From NCBI GenBank assembly GCA_030066215.1, contig JASJCA010000047.1, positions 1 through 36,356 on the forward strand: a stretch of 36,356 nt of DNA, read 5' to 3'. How positions within the stretch are numbered: the stretch's first letter is position 1; each line of letters starts with the position of its first letter. Under the pieces are notes generated by a model. The model was not told the origin of the DNA, searched no databases, and was given only the letters and a program-made list of their open reading frames with translations. The position numbers and the translations under genes are program-made. The DNA comes from Rhodobacter sp. GTDB lineage: Bacteria; Pseudomonadota; Alphaproteobacteria; Rhodobacterales; Rhodobacteraceae. This document shows positions 24,408 to 31,483 of this stretch, in pieces.

Positions 24408-25229
24408 ATGACTGCAGAGGACCACTCTGCAAGGAACTTCGATCTGGACAGCTTCAATCGCGCCCAGGATGAAATCCACCGGCTCAACCGCCACCTTCCA
24501 CCAAGCGATGTCCAAAGCCTCGCGCGTGAGGTGATCGAACGTCTGGCTCAAAGGTCGGTGCCGTCTCACGCAACGCATTCCGCACAACCGGACCGCGAGA
24601 TCGTTGCGCTGAGCCTCGCATTGATCTCAAAAGAACCGGACGCGGCGAAGGAATTGATCATGCAGGCCCAAAGGGACGGCGTGTCTGTGCCCGAGCTCTA
24701 TCTGTCTTACCTCGGAGCGTCCGCCCGACGGCTTGGCGACTGGTGGGATGCGGACCAAGTGAGCTTTGTCGACGTAACTGTCGGTGTCACCCGGATTTAC
24801 GGAATTATGCGCGGCCTGCGTCCGGTCTGGACATCATCGCGGGCAGGCGGCCGCAAGTCGGCGATCTTCGCCGCCGTCCCGGGCGACGACCACACGCTGG
24901 GCGTCACCATGGCGACCGATCTGTTCCGGCGCGACGGTTGGGATATCGATTTGGAAGTCGGGTTGGACCATGACGCCCTGGTCGGATATCTCGACCTTGC
25001 CGACTACACGGTGATCGGGCTGTCTGCCAGCGGCCGCAAATCTCTGGCCGCGTTGATCCGGCTTATTTTGGCGATCCGAATCGGGAATCCAGCGGCCTTT
25101 ATCCTTGTCGGCGGTAATATCGTTGCAGAGGACCCCGATATCGTTGCAACAACGGGGGCCGACGGCGCAGCTCTGGACGTGCCCCAGGCGTTGCGGATCA
25201 TGAACCACCTGGTCGGAGTTGGGACTTAG
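24408..25229 (+). CDS. Cobalamin-binding-domain regulator, PpaA/AerR-like
   Basis: A 273-residue soluble protein without a DNA-binding domain. Residues about 65-145 form a helical cap with LGASARRLGDWWDADQVSFVDVTVGVTRIYG. Residues about 150-265 are a B12-binding-like Rossmann domain. The lower-ligand motif DxHxxG is present as DDHTLG (Asp160, His162, Gly165), with ViGLSASG and AFILVGGNIV as the other two loops. This layout matches PpaA/AerR, the light- and redox-dependent antirepressors of the photosynthesis repressor PpsR/CrtJ in Rhodobacter. A perfect PpsR-type box overlaps its promoter, supporting a feedback role. No photosynthesis genes are in the window, so it may instead be a general B12 or light sensor. 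Confidence 0.8.
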   Translation: MTAEDHSARNFDLDSFNRAQDEIHRLNRHLPPSDVQSLAREVIERLAQRSVPSHATHSAQPDREIVALSLALISKEPDAAKELIMQAQRDGVSVPELYLSYLGASARRLGDWWDADQVSFVDVTVGVTRIYGIMRGLRPVWTSSRAGGRKSAIFAAVPGDDHTLGVTMATDLFRRDGWDIDLEVGLDHDALVGYLDLADYTVIGLSASGRKSLAALIRLILAIRIGNPAAFILVGGNIVAEDPDIVATTGADGAALDVPQALRIMNHLVGVGT

Positions 25230-25259
25230 GCACTAAATAGCCCGAATTCTCATCACTTG

Positions 25260-25287
25260 CCGGCCCGCGCGCATTCACGCGGGCCGG
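25260..25287. terminator. Hairpin between convergent genes
   Basis: CCGGCCCGCG and CGCGGGCCGG form a perfect 10-bp stem with an 8-base loop. It lies 31 bases after the B12-binding gene stop and 23 bases beyond the stop of the oppositely directed EF-G-like gene. T runs are weak on both sides, so it may act as a bidirectional but inefficient terminator. Confidence 0.55.
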
Positions 25288-25309
25288 AGTGGTTTCGATC
25301 TTCAATGCG

Positions 25310-27244
25310 CTACGCCATGGCTTCGGCGCGTTCCGATTGGATCTTCTGGGCCTCCTGGCCGTGGACCTCTTCGTAGTGGTCGAATCGCGACTCGATCCAC
25401 GCCGTTCCGTGGGTCAACCCACCGAGCGACTGGAACAGTTCGTCCAAAGTCGGCGAAGGCAAGAGCGCCCGGAAGATGTCCCAGCCCTTGGCCACAGGAT
25501 GCGGATCGAAGCCCAGCACCTGGCCCTTCAGCGACGAGATCAGCGCCACCAGCTGGCCGGTGTAGATCGACGGCACATGCACGTCGACCTGGTCGATTGG
25601 CTGCAGCAGGACTGGGCCAGCCTCTTTCAGCGCCTCGCGCATGCCCATCGATGCGGCGGTCTTAAAGGCGTAATCGGAGGAATCCACCGAATGGTGCTTG
25701 CCGTCCGTCAGTGTCACGCCGACATCGACGACGCGGAACCCAAGCGGCCCGCGGGCCAGCGATTCCTCGGCGCCGTGATGAACCGACGGGATGTAGTTGC
25801 GCGGCACCGCACCGCCCTTGACCACCTCGTCGAAGCTGAAGCCCGCGCCGCGGGGCTGCGGCGCCAGGGTAAACACGATGTCGGCGAATTGCCCGGCACC
25901 GCCGGACTGCTTCTTGTGCCGGTAGTGTTTGTCGATCTTGCGTGAGATCGTCTCGCGATAGCTGCCGCCGACCGGGTGGTCGGAGACCCGGATGTCGAAA
26001 TCCTCGGCCAGGGTATCGGTCAGCCGCCGCAGGTGCATCGGCCCCTGCAGGTTGGCGACGATGTGCCCGGTGTCCTCGTCATGGGCCAGCGACATGCCGG
26101 GGTCGATTTCGTCGATCTTCGCCAGCGCCCCAGAGAGCCGCGCATCGTCGCGGTCGTTGTCGGGGGTCAGCACCCGGCGGAAGGCGGCCGGATGTCCCGC
26201 GATCCACTCGGGCAGATCCATCGCGTCGCCATCGGAATAGGCCTTGCCCGGGTGCAGATGGTCGGATTTGACCGCGATCGCCAGGCCACCGGTCTCTAAC
26301 GCGCCCGAAACCGGCTTGCCGTCGACGCCGGTCAGGCTGCCGATGCCATCGCCGCCCAGCGCGGCACCCTGCTGCACGCCACCGCCGAGGGCGCGGATCA
26401 GAACCGATTTGCCCACATGCTTGCGGTTATCGGCATAGACGCCCAGCGCCTTCGCCGCGCCGTCCAGCCCCAGCCGCGCCGCCAGCTCGGCCGCGCCGGA
26501 ACTTTCGTGCCGCAGCGCCTTCAGCAGCCGGTTGACGCCGTTGGCATGCTCAGCCGAACCCAGATAGGCGGGGATCAGTTCGTTGCGTTTGTGGATGTCG
26601 GCGAGCAGCGCGAAGACATCCTCGGTGGCCGGGGTCTTGTCTTCGATCAGTTGCTCGAGAAGGTCGTCGTTGAAATCGGCGAGATGTTCCAGAAGCTCGG
26701 TCCGCGCCTCTTGCTCGCGGTCGCGCACGGCGTCGGGAATCTCGACTAGCTTCGAGGGCTTGCCCTCCTGGTACTCCCAGGCGCGTTCGGAAATCAGGTC
26801 GACGGCCCCGGTGACGCCGTCGGCGTCGCGCATCGGAACCTGGCGCAGGACCAGCGCGTGCGAGGCATAGGTCTGCAGCGCGGCGACGGTATCAGCGACG
26901 CGGCCCTCGGCCTGGTCCATGCGGTTGATAAACAAATAGCAGGGCACCTCTGCCTCTTCGATCAGCCGAAGATAGGGCGCGGCCTGCGAGGCGGCGTTCG
27001 GGTCGGGAGAGACGCAGAGCACGACCGAGTCGCTGGCGGCCAGGGCATGCCCGGCGCAGGCCAGGTTGTCGGCGCCGCCGGTCACGTCGAGCGCGGCCCA
27101 TTTCTCGCCGAGATAGTCAAAGCTGTGGAATGTCAGACGGTCGGAAAAACGGGTGGCCTCGGACCGGCCTTCAAGTTCGGCCATCGCTTTGACCAGGGTT
27201 GTTTTTCCGGACTGCGATGGCCCAACCACAGTGAAGCAACGCAT
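25310..27244 (-). CDS. Elongation factor G-like GTPase (FusA2-type)
   Basis: A 644-residue translational GTPase homologue, shorter than canonical EF-G (about 690-700). The G domain has the P-loop VVGPSQSGKTT (8-16), a G3 ALDVTGG (Asp53-Gly56) and a G4 FINRMD (107-110), with Arg replacing the usual Lys of NKxD. The switch I (G2) threonine region of true EF-G is not recognisable. Later domains include the EF-G domain IV/V pattern SGGAGQFADIVFTL and the closing ...PSPTLDELFQSLGGLTHGTAW. Start at 27244 is set by GGAGGAGA six bases before the ATG; longer readings have no ribosome site. It is a paralogue rather than the main EF-G; its role is unknown. GTCTCTAA lies at 26292. Confidence 0.88.
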   Translation of the reverse strand: MRCFTVVGPSQSGKTTLVKAMAELEGRSEATRFSDRLTFHSFDYLGEKWAALDVTGGADNLACAGHALAASDSVVLCVSPDPNAASQAAPYLRLIEEAEVPCYLFINRMDQAEGRVADTVAALQTYASHALVLRQVPMRDADGVTGAVDLISERAWEYQEGKPSKLVEIPDAVRDREQEARTELLEHLADFNDDLLEQLIEDKTPATEDVFALLADIHKRNELIPAYLGSAEHANGVNRLLKALRHESSGAAELAARLGLDGAAKALGVYADNRKHVGKSVLIRALGGGVQQGAALGGDGIGSLTGVDGKPVSGALETGGLAIAVKSDHLHPGKAYSDGDAMDLPEWIAGHPAAFRRVLTPDNDRDDARLSGALAKIDEIDPGMSLAHDEDTGHIVANLQGPMHLRRLTDTLAEDFDIRVSDHPVGGSYRETISRKIDKHYRHKKQSGGAGQFADIVFTLAPQPRGAGFSFDEVVKGGAVPRNYIPSVHHGAEESLARGPLGFRVVDVGVTLTDGKHHSVDSSDYAFKTAASMGMREALKEAGPVLLQPIDQVDVHVPSIYTGQLVALISSLKGQVLGFDPHPVAKGWDIFRALLPSPTLDELFQSLGGLTHGTAWIESRFDHYEEVHGQEAQKIQSERAEAMA

Positions 27245-27436
27245 GTGATCTCCTCCCTTTGGTTGCGGTGCGCGCGTCGCGGCGCGCCCTGCCCGAGTGG
27301 CGAAGATCCGGGTCGACCGGGTCGTCTGGCCTGATGCACTGCCTCCGTCCGCGCCGGCTTTGCCCTTGTTCGCGGACCTGTCCGGATGGTCGGAGCAACC
27401 AGCCGCCCGCGTCAAGCGAATTGTCGAGGCGCCGTC

Positions 27437-27476
27437 AAGAAAAGGCCCGCCGGCGGCATGTGGCCGACCAGCGGGC
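27437..27476 (-). terminator. Probable terminator of the curli-like operon
   Basis: Read on the minus strand, GCCCGC...GCGGGC closes an interrupted stem (27445-27476), with an inner CGGC/GCCG pairing. It is followed by CTTTTCTT. It lies 57 bases after the last curlin stop and before the EF-G-like gene on the same strand. Confidence 0.55.
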
Positions 27477-27483
27477 AGGGACG

Positions 27484-27520
27484 GGAGATCGGCAGGGAGG
27501 AAGGGACGGGGCCGATCTCC
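27484..27520. repeat. 10-bp inverted repeat downstream of the curli-like operon
   Basis: GGAGATCGGC (27484-27493) and GCCGATCTCC (27511-27520) are perfect complements separated by 17 bases. It lies between the last curlin stop and the terminator. There is no T run, so it may stabilise the mRNA 3' end. Confidence 0.5.
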
Positions 27521-27532
27521 TCTGGGGATTTG

Positions 27533-27928
27533 TCAGAAGCCGGCGCCGAACGACAGGCAGGCGGCGCCGTCGGTTGTTTGCGTGACGTGGTTCGACGCGC
27601 CGTCGCCGAACTGGAAGATGCCGCAGCTTTGGTCGTTGCCAGCCTGGTGCAGCGAGGCGTCGTGGTTGTCGCCGTCCTGGTGGATGATGCCCAGGTTTCC
27701 GGTGCCGCCCTGCATCAGCGCCGCGACGTTGCCGGCGCCGTTTTGGGTGATGTGGCCGTTGGTCTGGATGTCGTTGACCAGCGCGAACATGTTCAGGCCG
27801 ATGCCAATGGCCTGGGCCTCGTCGGCGTTCTTGGCCTCGTAGGTGAAGCTGATCGAGCCTCCGGCGAAGGCGGGCGCGGCCAGCGCGGTCGCGGCGGCGA
27901 GGGTCAGGGCGGTCAGAGTGCGTGTCAT
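27533..27928 (-). CDS. Curlin-like amyloid subunit (second, CsgB-like position)
   Basis: A 131-residue secreted protein. A signal peptide covers about 1-22 (LTALTLAAATALAAPAFAGG, cleavage after AFA). The mature part has imperfect curlin-type repeats rich in Asn, Gln and Gly, such as NDIQTNGHITQNGAGNVAAL, MQGGTGNLGIIHQDGDNHD and LHQAGNDQSCGIFQFGDGAS. These are the strand-turn units that stack into cross-beta fibres. Two cysteines near the C-terminus (SCGIF, AACLS) are unusual for curlins. It is the last gene of the three-gene minus-strand set, 34 bases after csgH, and may be the nucleator or a minor subunit. Export would need CsgG, which is not in this window. Confidence 0.82.
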   Translation of the reverse strand: MTRTLTALTLAAATALAAPAFAGGSISFTYEAKNADEAQAIGIGLNMFALVNDIQTNGHITQNGAGNVAALMQGGTGNLGIIHQDGDNHDASLHQAGNDQSCGIFQFGDGASNHVTQTTDGAACLSFGAGF

Positions 27929-27962
27929 GTCTTGGGTCCTTTCGGCGTATGTTAGGGTCGTT

Positions 27963-28370
27963 TCAGATGTCGATGTGGTTCGAGCAGATCAGCCGGTGGC
28001 CGTTCCATCTCAGCGTCAGTTCGGCGTCGACGTCCTCGGGCGGCAGCCCGCCGAAGGTAGCCTGGCCCAGCGTTTCCGATTGCCCAGCGCGGACACGGAA
28101 TTCGCCCGACTGGCTGATCATCGCGCTGTTGCCGCCGCCGCGCTTGGTGATGGTCAAAGCGTAGCTGCCGCTGGCGGCGGCATCGGCATGAACGACGCCT
28201 TCGTAGGTGTGGCCGTAGCGGCCCTTGCTGACGGCGATCTCGCAGCTCAGCGCCAGATCGCGGTCGGCAGCGGAATGGGCATTCGATCCGGCGGCCAGTC
28301 CGATCGCCGACAACGCCATGGCAGCGGCGGGCAGGACAGACTTGCCAAGGTGGGTTTGGTGAAGTGCCAT
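27963..28370 (-). CDS. csgH: CsgH-like curli assembly chaperone
   Basis: A 135-residue periplasmic protein. An N-terminal signal segment (SVLPAAAMALSAIGLAAGSNAHS) is followed by an immunoglobulin-like beta domain. The pattern CEIAVSKGRYGHTYEGVVHADAAASGSYALTITKRGG, quoted in part as CEIAVSKGRYGHTYEG and GSYALTITKRGGGNSA, then ISQSGEF, matches alphaproteobacterial CsgH. CsgH replaces the enteric CsgC and blocks premature amyloid formation. It has two Cys (one at the domain start, one in RLICSN), possibly a disulphide. It lies between two curlin genes. A reading frame extending to 28706 is rejected because it loses the signal peptide start. Confidence 0.85.
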   Translation of the reverse strand: MALHQTHLGKSVLPAAAMALSAIGLAAGSNAHSAADRDLALSCEIAVSKGRYGHTYEGVVHADAAASGSYALTITKRGGGNSAMISQSGEFRVRAGQSETLGQATFGGLPPEDVDAELTLRWNGHRLICSNHIDI

Positions 28371-28435
28371 TGTCACGTCTCCATTGGCGTTGCGTTGGGG
28401 CCGGGCGGCGGGAGGGAACCGCCCGGCGGCCGGGC

Positions 28436-28867
28436 TCAGTACTGAACGATCAGCGAGCTGTTGCCGACGCCGTTGACAGAGGTCGAGGCCGAGTTGCCGT
28501 CGCCCAGTTGGATCACGGCGTTCGAGTTGCCGAAGCCCGTGGTCTCGGTGTCGGCGTAGTTGTCGTTGCCGATCTGCGCCACGGCGTTGAGGTTGCCGAC
28601 ACCGTCCTGGTGGCTGTCGACGGCGTTGTTGGTGCCAGCCTGGCCGACCGCGGTGGTGTTGTAGCTGCCGTCCTGGGTCGCAAAGATCGAGTTGCCGAGG
28701 CCCCACTGGTGCAGTTCCATGTGGTTGTAATCGCCGGCCTGCCCGCCGGCCACGCCGTTGAGCCAGCCGTGCTGGACGACGTTGGCGGTGTTGCCGCCGG
28801 CCAGCGCCGGAGCGGCGGCCAGGGTCGAGGCGACGAGGGCGGTGAGGGTGAAGGTCTTGAAGGTCAT
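28436..28867 (-). CDS. Curlin-like amyloid subunit (major, CsgA-like)
   Basis: A 143-residue secreted protein. A signal peptide covers about 1-24 (FTLTALVASTLAAAPALAGG). At least five curlin-type repeats follow, with the Q-x-G-x-x-N spacing: VVQHGWLNG, LHQWGLGNSIFATQDGSYNTT, VGQAGTNNAVDSHQDGVGNLN, AVAQIGNDNYADTETTGFGNSN, AVIQLGDGNSASTSVNGVGNSS and LIVQY. It ends exactly at a repeat, as CsgA does. It is the first gene of the set, with GGAGAC six bases before the ATG at 28867. A TTG three bases earlier is a weaker start. Its leader contains GTGTGT/GTTC simple repeats at about 28878-28910. Confidence 0.85.
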   Translation of the reverse strand: MTFKTFTLTALVASTLAAAPALAGGNTANVVQHGWLNGVAGGQAGDYNHMELHQWGLGNSIFATQDGSYNTTAVGQAGTNNAVDSHQDGVGNLNAVAQIGNDNYADTETTGFGNSNAVIQLGDGNSASTSVNGVGNSSLIVQY

Positions 28868-29215
28868 CAAACTGTCTCCGGTGTGTGTTCGTGTGTGTCT
28901 GGTTCGTGTTCGTCGGCGGTGCGTCTGGCTGCGGTGCCGATGCCCAAACCGTGGCCGGGGGTCCGCCAGACAGGCAATAACGCGGGCCCGCTAACCGATG
29001 ACCGGGGCGGTGTTATTCGATGACAAGGGGGAATTCGGGGGCCTCGGTCCCCCTAGATGTCGGCAGAAACTTGCATGGTTTCAGAGGCTTGTAGAACTTG
29101 GCGTCAAGGGCGCCGAATCGGCGTGCCGCGATGTCGCGGGGGCTTGAATAGCCGTCAATGACGCACGCGTCACTCTGTGGAGACAGGCCCGCCTGTCATC
29201 CGATAACAGGGGCCT
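28868..29215. other. Curli-operon upstream region
   Basis: 348 bases without a convincing gene. It contains the curlin leader with GT-rich simple repeats, the candidate operators listed separately, and a hairpin after the TrhO stop (GGCCC...GGGCC around 29184-29213). That hairpin may end the TrhO transcript and overlaps one operator-like sequence. Confidence 0.5.
28989..29025 (-). promoter_or_regulatory. Candidate operator pair upstream of the curli-like operon
   Basis: A 15-base site at 29011-29025, TGTTATTCGATGACA, has a near-dyad TGTYAT-N3-ATRACA symmetry. A degenerate copy lies 22 bases away at 28989-29003, two helical turns apart and in the same orientation. A third sequence at 29194-29208 matches the first in 13 of 15 positions when read in reverse. 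Both sites lie 120-160 bases upstream of the curlin ATG. The regulator is unknown. Confidence 0.5.
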
Positions 29216-30106
29216 TCAGCCGGTTTTGCGGGCTTCATCCCGCACGAATTGCCGCTGGCGCTCACGGAATCGCGCCCGATCCGCCGGTCCGTATTCGCCG
29301 ACACAGGCCGGGCACTGCACGCCCTCCTCGTAGGCCGGATCTGTCTTGGCCTCGGGCGAGACCGGACGGCCGCAGGCATGGCACGACGTGTAGCGGCCCG
29401 GTGCGAGCCCCGGGCCGACGCTGACCCGTTGGTCGAAGACATAGCACTCACCGTGCCAGAGGCTCTGTGCCTGAGGCACCGAGTTCAGGTAACTCAGGAT
29501 GCCACCGCGTAGGTGAAACACCTCCGCGACCCCCTGCCCCAGCAGATAGCTCGTCGCCTTCTCGCAGCGGATGCCGCCGGTGCAGAACATCGCGATCCGC
29601 CGGCCCGCGAAGCGCTGACCGTTGGCCTGCCACCAGGCCGGAAAGTCGCCGAAGCTCTGCGTGCCGGGATCGTCCGCGCCCTCGAAGGACCCGATCGCCA
29701 CCTCGTAGTCGTTGCGCGTATCGATCACCGCGACGTCCGGCGCAGCGATCAGGGCGTTCCAATCCGCGGGATCGACATAGCGCCCGACCGCCGCAGTCGG
29801 GTCGACCTCAGTCTGCCCCATGGTCACGATCTCGCGCTTGATGCGCACTTTCATCCGGTTGAAGGGCGCAGCGCCGGCATGGCTCTCCTGCCAGTCCAGG
29901 TTGGCGCAGCCCGGCAGCCTTCGGATGTGGGCCAGTACGGTGTCTATGCCGGCCCGATCGCCCGCAATAGTCCCGTTGATTCCCTCTCGCGCCAGCAGGA
30001 TCGAGCCCGTCACGCCCTGCGCGCACGCGACCTTGGCCAGCCCCGGTTTCAGCGCAGCGGGGTCCGGAAATGGCGTGAACTTATAGAATGCGGCGACGAC
30101 GGGCAT
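29216..30106 (-). CDS. trhO: tRNA uridine 5-oxyacetic acid-pathway hydroxylase TrhO (rhodanese family)
   Basis: A 296-residue rhodanese-homology protein. In E. coli and B. subtilis TrhO (YceA) uses oxygen to hydroxylate wobble U34 of tRNAs to ho5U. The N-terminal acylphosphatase-like domain (about 1-95) starts MPVVAAFYKFTPFPDPAALK and has LLAREGINGTIAG. The rhodanese domain (about 120-215) has VIDTRNDYEVAIGSFEGA and the active loop MFCTGGIRCEKA (Cys175, Cys181). A C-terminal cysteine-rich tail (SCHACGRPV, QCPACVGEY) may bind zinc. Family length and motifs fit closely. Its stop precedes the curli upstream region and its start precedes a small membrane protein gene by 37 bases. Confidence 0.93.
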   Translation of the reverse strand: MPVVAAFYKFTPFPDPAALKPGLAKVACAQGVTGSILLAREGINGTIAGDRAGIDTVLAHIRRLPGCANLDWQESHAGAAPFNRMKVRIKREIVTMGQTEVDPTAAVGRYVDPADWNALIAAPDVAVIDTRNDYEVAIGSFEGADDPGTQSFGDFPAWWQANGQRFAGRRIAMFCTGGIRCEKATSYLLGQGVAEVFHLRGGILSYLNSVPQAQSLWHGECYVFDQRVSVGPGLAPGRYTSCHACGRPVSPEAKTDPAYEEGVQCPACVGEYGPADRARFRERQRQFVRDEARKTG

Positions 30107-30143
30107 GGGCCGGGGCTACACTCCCGGCCCCGCCCGTTCAAGG

Positions 30144-30623
30144 TCAGGCCCGCGGCAAACGCGCCGCCAGCGACCGCAACATCGCGTCGAACCCCTCGCC
30201 GCCAACCTCGGCGCCCGAGATCGCCAGCGACCCGTTCGGATGCTTGATCGAAAGAACCTTGTTACCGGCCACCGACTTGATGGCGACGCCGGTGATGCCG
30301 CGATAGTCGAGCCGCAGGGTCTTGCTGCCGCCCGGGTTGACCGGCGCCGTGATCGCCTCTTGGTCCAGCCGGATCGGCGCCCGCGCCGAAGCGGGCTTCA
30401 GCATGCCGGCCAGTAGCACGACGCCCATTCCACCCGCGGCGACGGCCATCGCGGCATAGAAGATCGACGCGCCGGTCACGCCGAAGCGCAGGATACCGTT
30501 GAGGATCAACCCGGCGTCGTTGGTCCAAGCCATCCACGCCATGAATCCTGCGGCCGCCAGGCAGCCCACCATCGCCAACACCCCGGGTTTGGAGGTCGAC
30601 CCGTATTCGAAAACATCTTCCAT
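30144..30623 (-). CDS. Small membrane protein with a PH-like C-terminal domain
   Basis: A 159-residue protein. It has two or three membrane helices at about 15-32 (VLAMVGCLAAAGFMAWMAW), 41-58 and 59-75 (AAMAVAAGGMGVVLLAGML). A soluble beta-rich region follows: IRLDQEAITAPV, KTLRLDYRGITGVAIKSVAGNKVLSI and a final helix FDAMLRSLAARL. This resembles bacterial PH-like or YcxB-type domains that follow membrane helices. The ATG at 30623 is chosen over longer in-frame starts that give non-hydrophobic tails. Function unknown. It runs with trhO, 37 bases upstream of it. Confidence 0.72.
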   Translation of the reverse strand: MEDVFEYGSTSKPGVLAMVGCLAAAGFMAWMAWTNDAGLILNGILRFGVTGASIFYAAMAVAAGGMGVVLLAGMLKPASARAPIRLDQEAITAPVNPGGSKTLRLDYRGITGVAIKSVAGNKVLSIKHPNGSLAISGAEVGGEGFDAMLRSLAARLPRA

Positions 30624-30811
30624 CTTGCTACGCCTCTGTTCTGGATGTGGTCCTCTGGGCCATATCTCCAGTCGAATGGGCCCAGCCTGTGGCGAGATTT
30701 CCAAAAGAGTGCGGCAGCCGTATGCACCTCAACCACAAGGTGCGGCATTCGGGCCACCATTGACCGCCTAACGCACCCCGGCGTACCCCTTGGCCCAAAG
30801 GAGACCCGCCC
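30624..30811. other. Divergent promoter region before pncA
   Basis: 188 bases between two diverging genes. A TTGACC near 30761 may be the -35 of pncA, with a poor -10. AAAGGAG precedes the pncA ATG. No gene is visible. Confidence 0.45.
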
Positions 30812-31417
30812 ATGCGTCCCGCCAACGAAGCCCTCCTCGTCATCGACGTGCAAAACGACTTCTGCCCCGGCGGCGCCCTGGCGGTGGCCGACGGCGACGC
30901 CATCGTGCCCGGCATCAACGCCGCCATGGCCGAATTCGCCACTGTGATCCTGACGCAGGACTGGCACCCCGCCGACCACGCCTCCTTCGCCTCGCAGCAC
31001 CCTGGCCTCGACCCCTTCGCCACAACCGAGATGCCCTATGGCACCCAGGTGCTTTGGCCAGACCACTGCGTACAGGGCACCGACGGCGCCGCGTTTCACC
31101 CCGACCTCGACACCACCCGGGCCGATCTGATCCTTCGCAAGGGCTTCAACCGCACCATCGATAGCTACTCAGCGTTCTTCGAAAACGACCGGACCACACC
31201 CACCGGGCTTGAAGGGTATCTTCGGACCCGCGGGCTCGACTCACTAACCCTGGTCGGCCTGGCCACCGATTTCTGCGTCAATTACTCCGCCGTCGACGCC
31301 GCGCGCCTCGGGTTTCGCGCCACCGTGCGCCAGGACCTCTGCCGCGCCATCGACCTCGACGGCTCGCTCGCCGCCGCCCGGACCGCGATGGCCGATGCCG
31401 GCGTCACCCTGGCCTGA
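30812..31417 (+). CDS. pncA: Nicotinamidase/pyrazinamidase
   Basis: A 201-residue isochorismatase-fold amidase that turns nicotinamide into nicotinate for NAD salvage. The triad is Asp12 (VIDVQNDFCPGGALAV), Lys110 (LRKGFNRTIDSYSAF) and Cys155 (GLATDFCVNYSAVDAA). Metal ligands are Asp50, His52 and His56 in QDWHPADH. The YGTQVLWPDHCVQGTDGAAF block is typical. Length is normal. It is followed 66 bases later by pncB, the next enzyme in the pathway, so the two are likely one operon. Confidence 0.96.
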   Translation: MRPANEALLVIDVQNDFCPGGALAVADGDAIVPGINAAMAEFATVILTQDWHPADHASFASQHPGLDPFATTEMPYGTQVLWPDHCVQGTDGAAFHPDLDTTRADLILRKGFNRTIDSYSAFFENDRTTPTGLEGYLRTRGLDSLTLVGLATDFCVNYSAVDAARLGFRATVRQDLCRAIDLDGSLAAARTAMADAGVTLA

Positions 31418-31483
31418 CCCGAACCTGGACAAACTTTCGCCCCTGGCCTTACCCTGCCCCGACGAACCGACGGAGCCGCGCCC

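Noticed and set aside
27963-28706. Long form of the CsgH frame
   Set aside because: The extension is antisense-like Arg/Gln-rich sequence across the first curlin gene and it hides the signal peptide at 28370.
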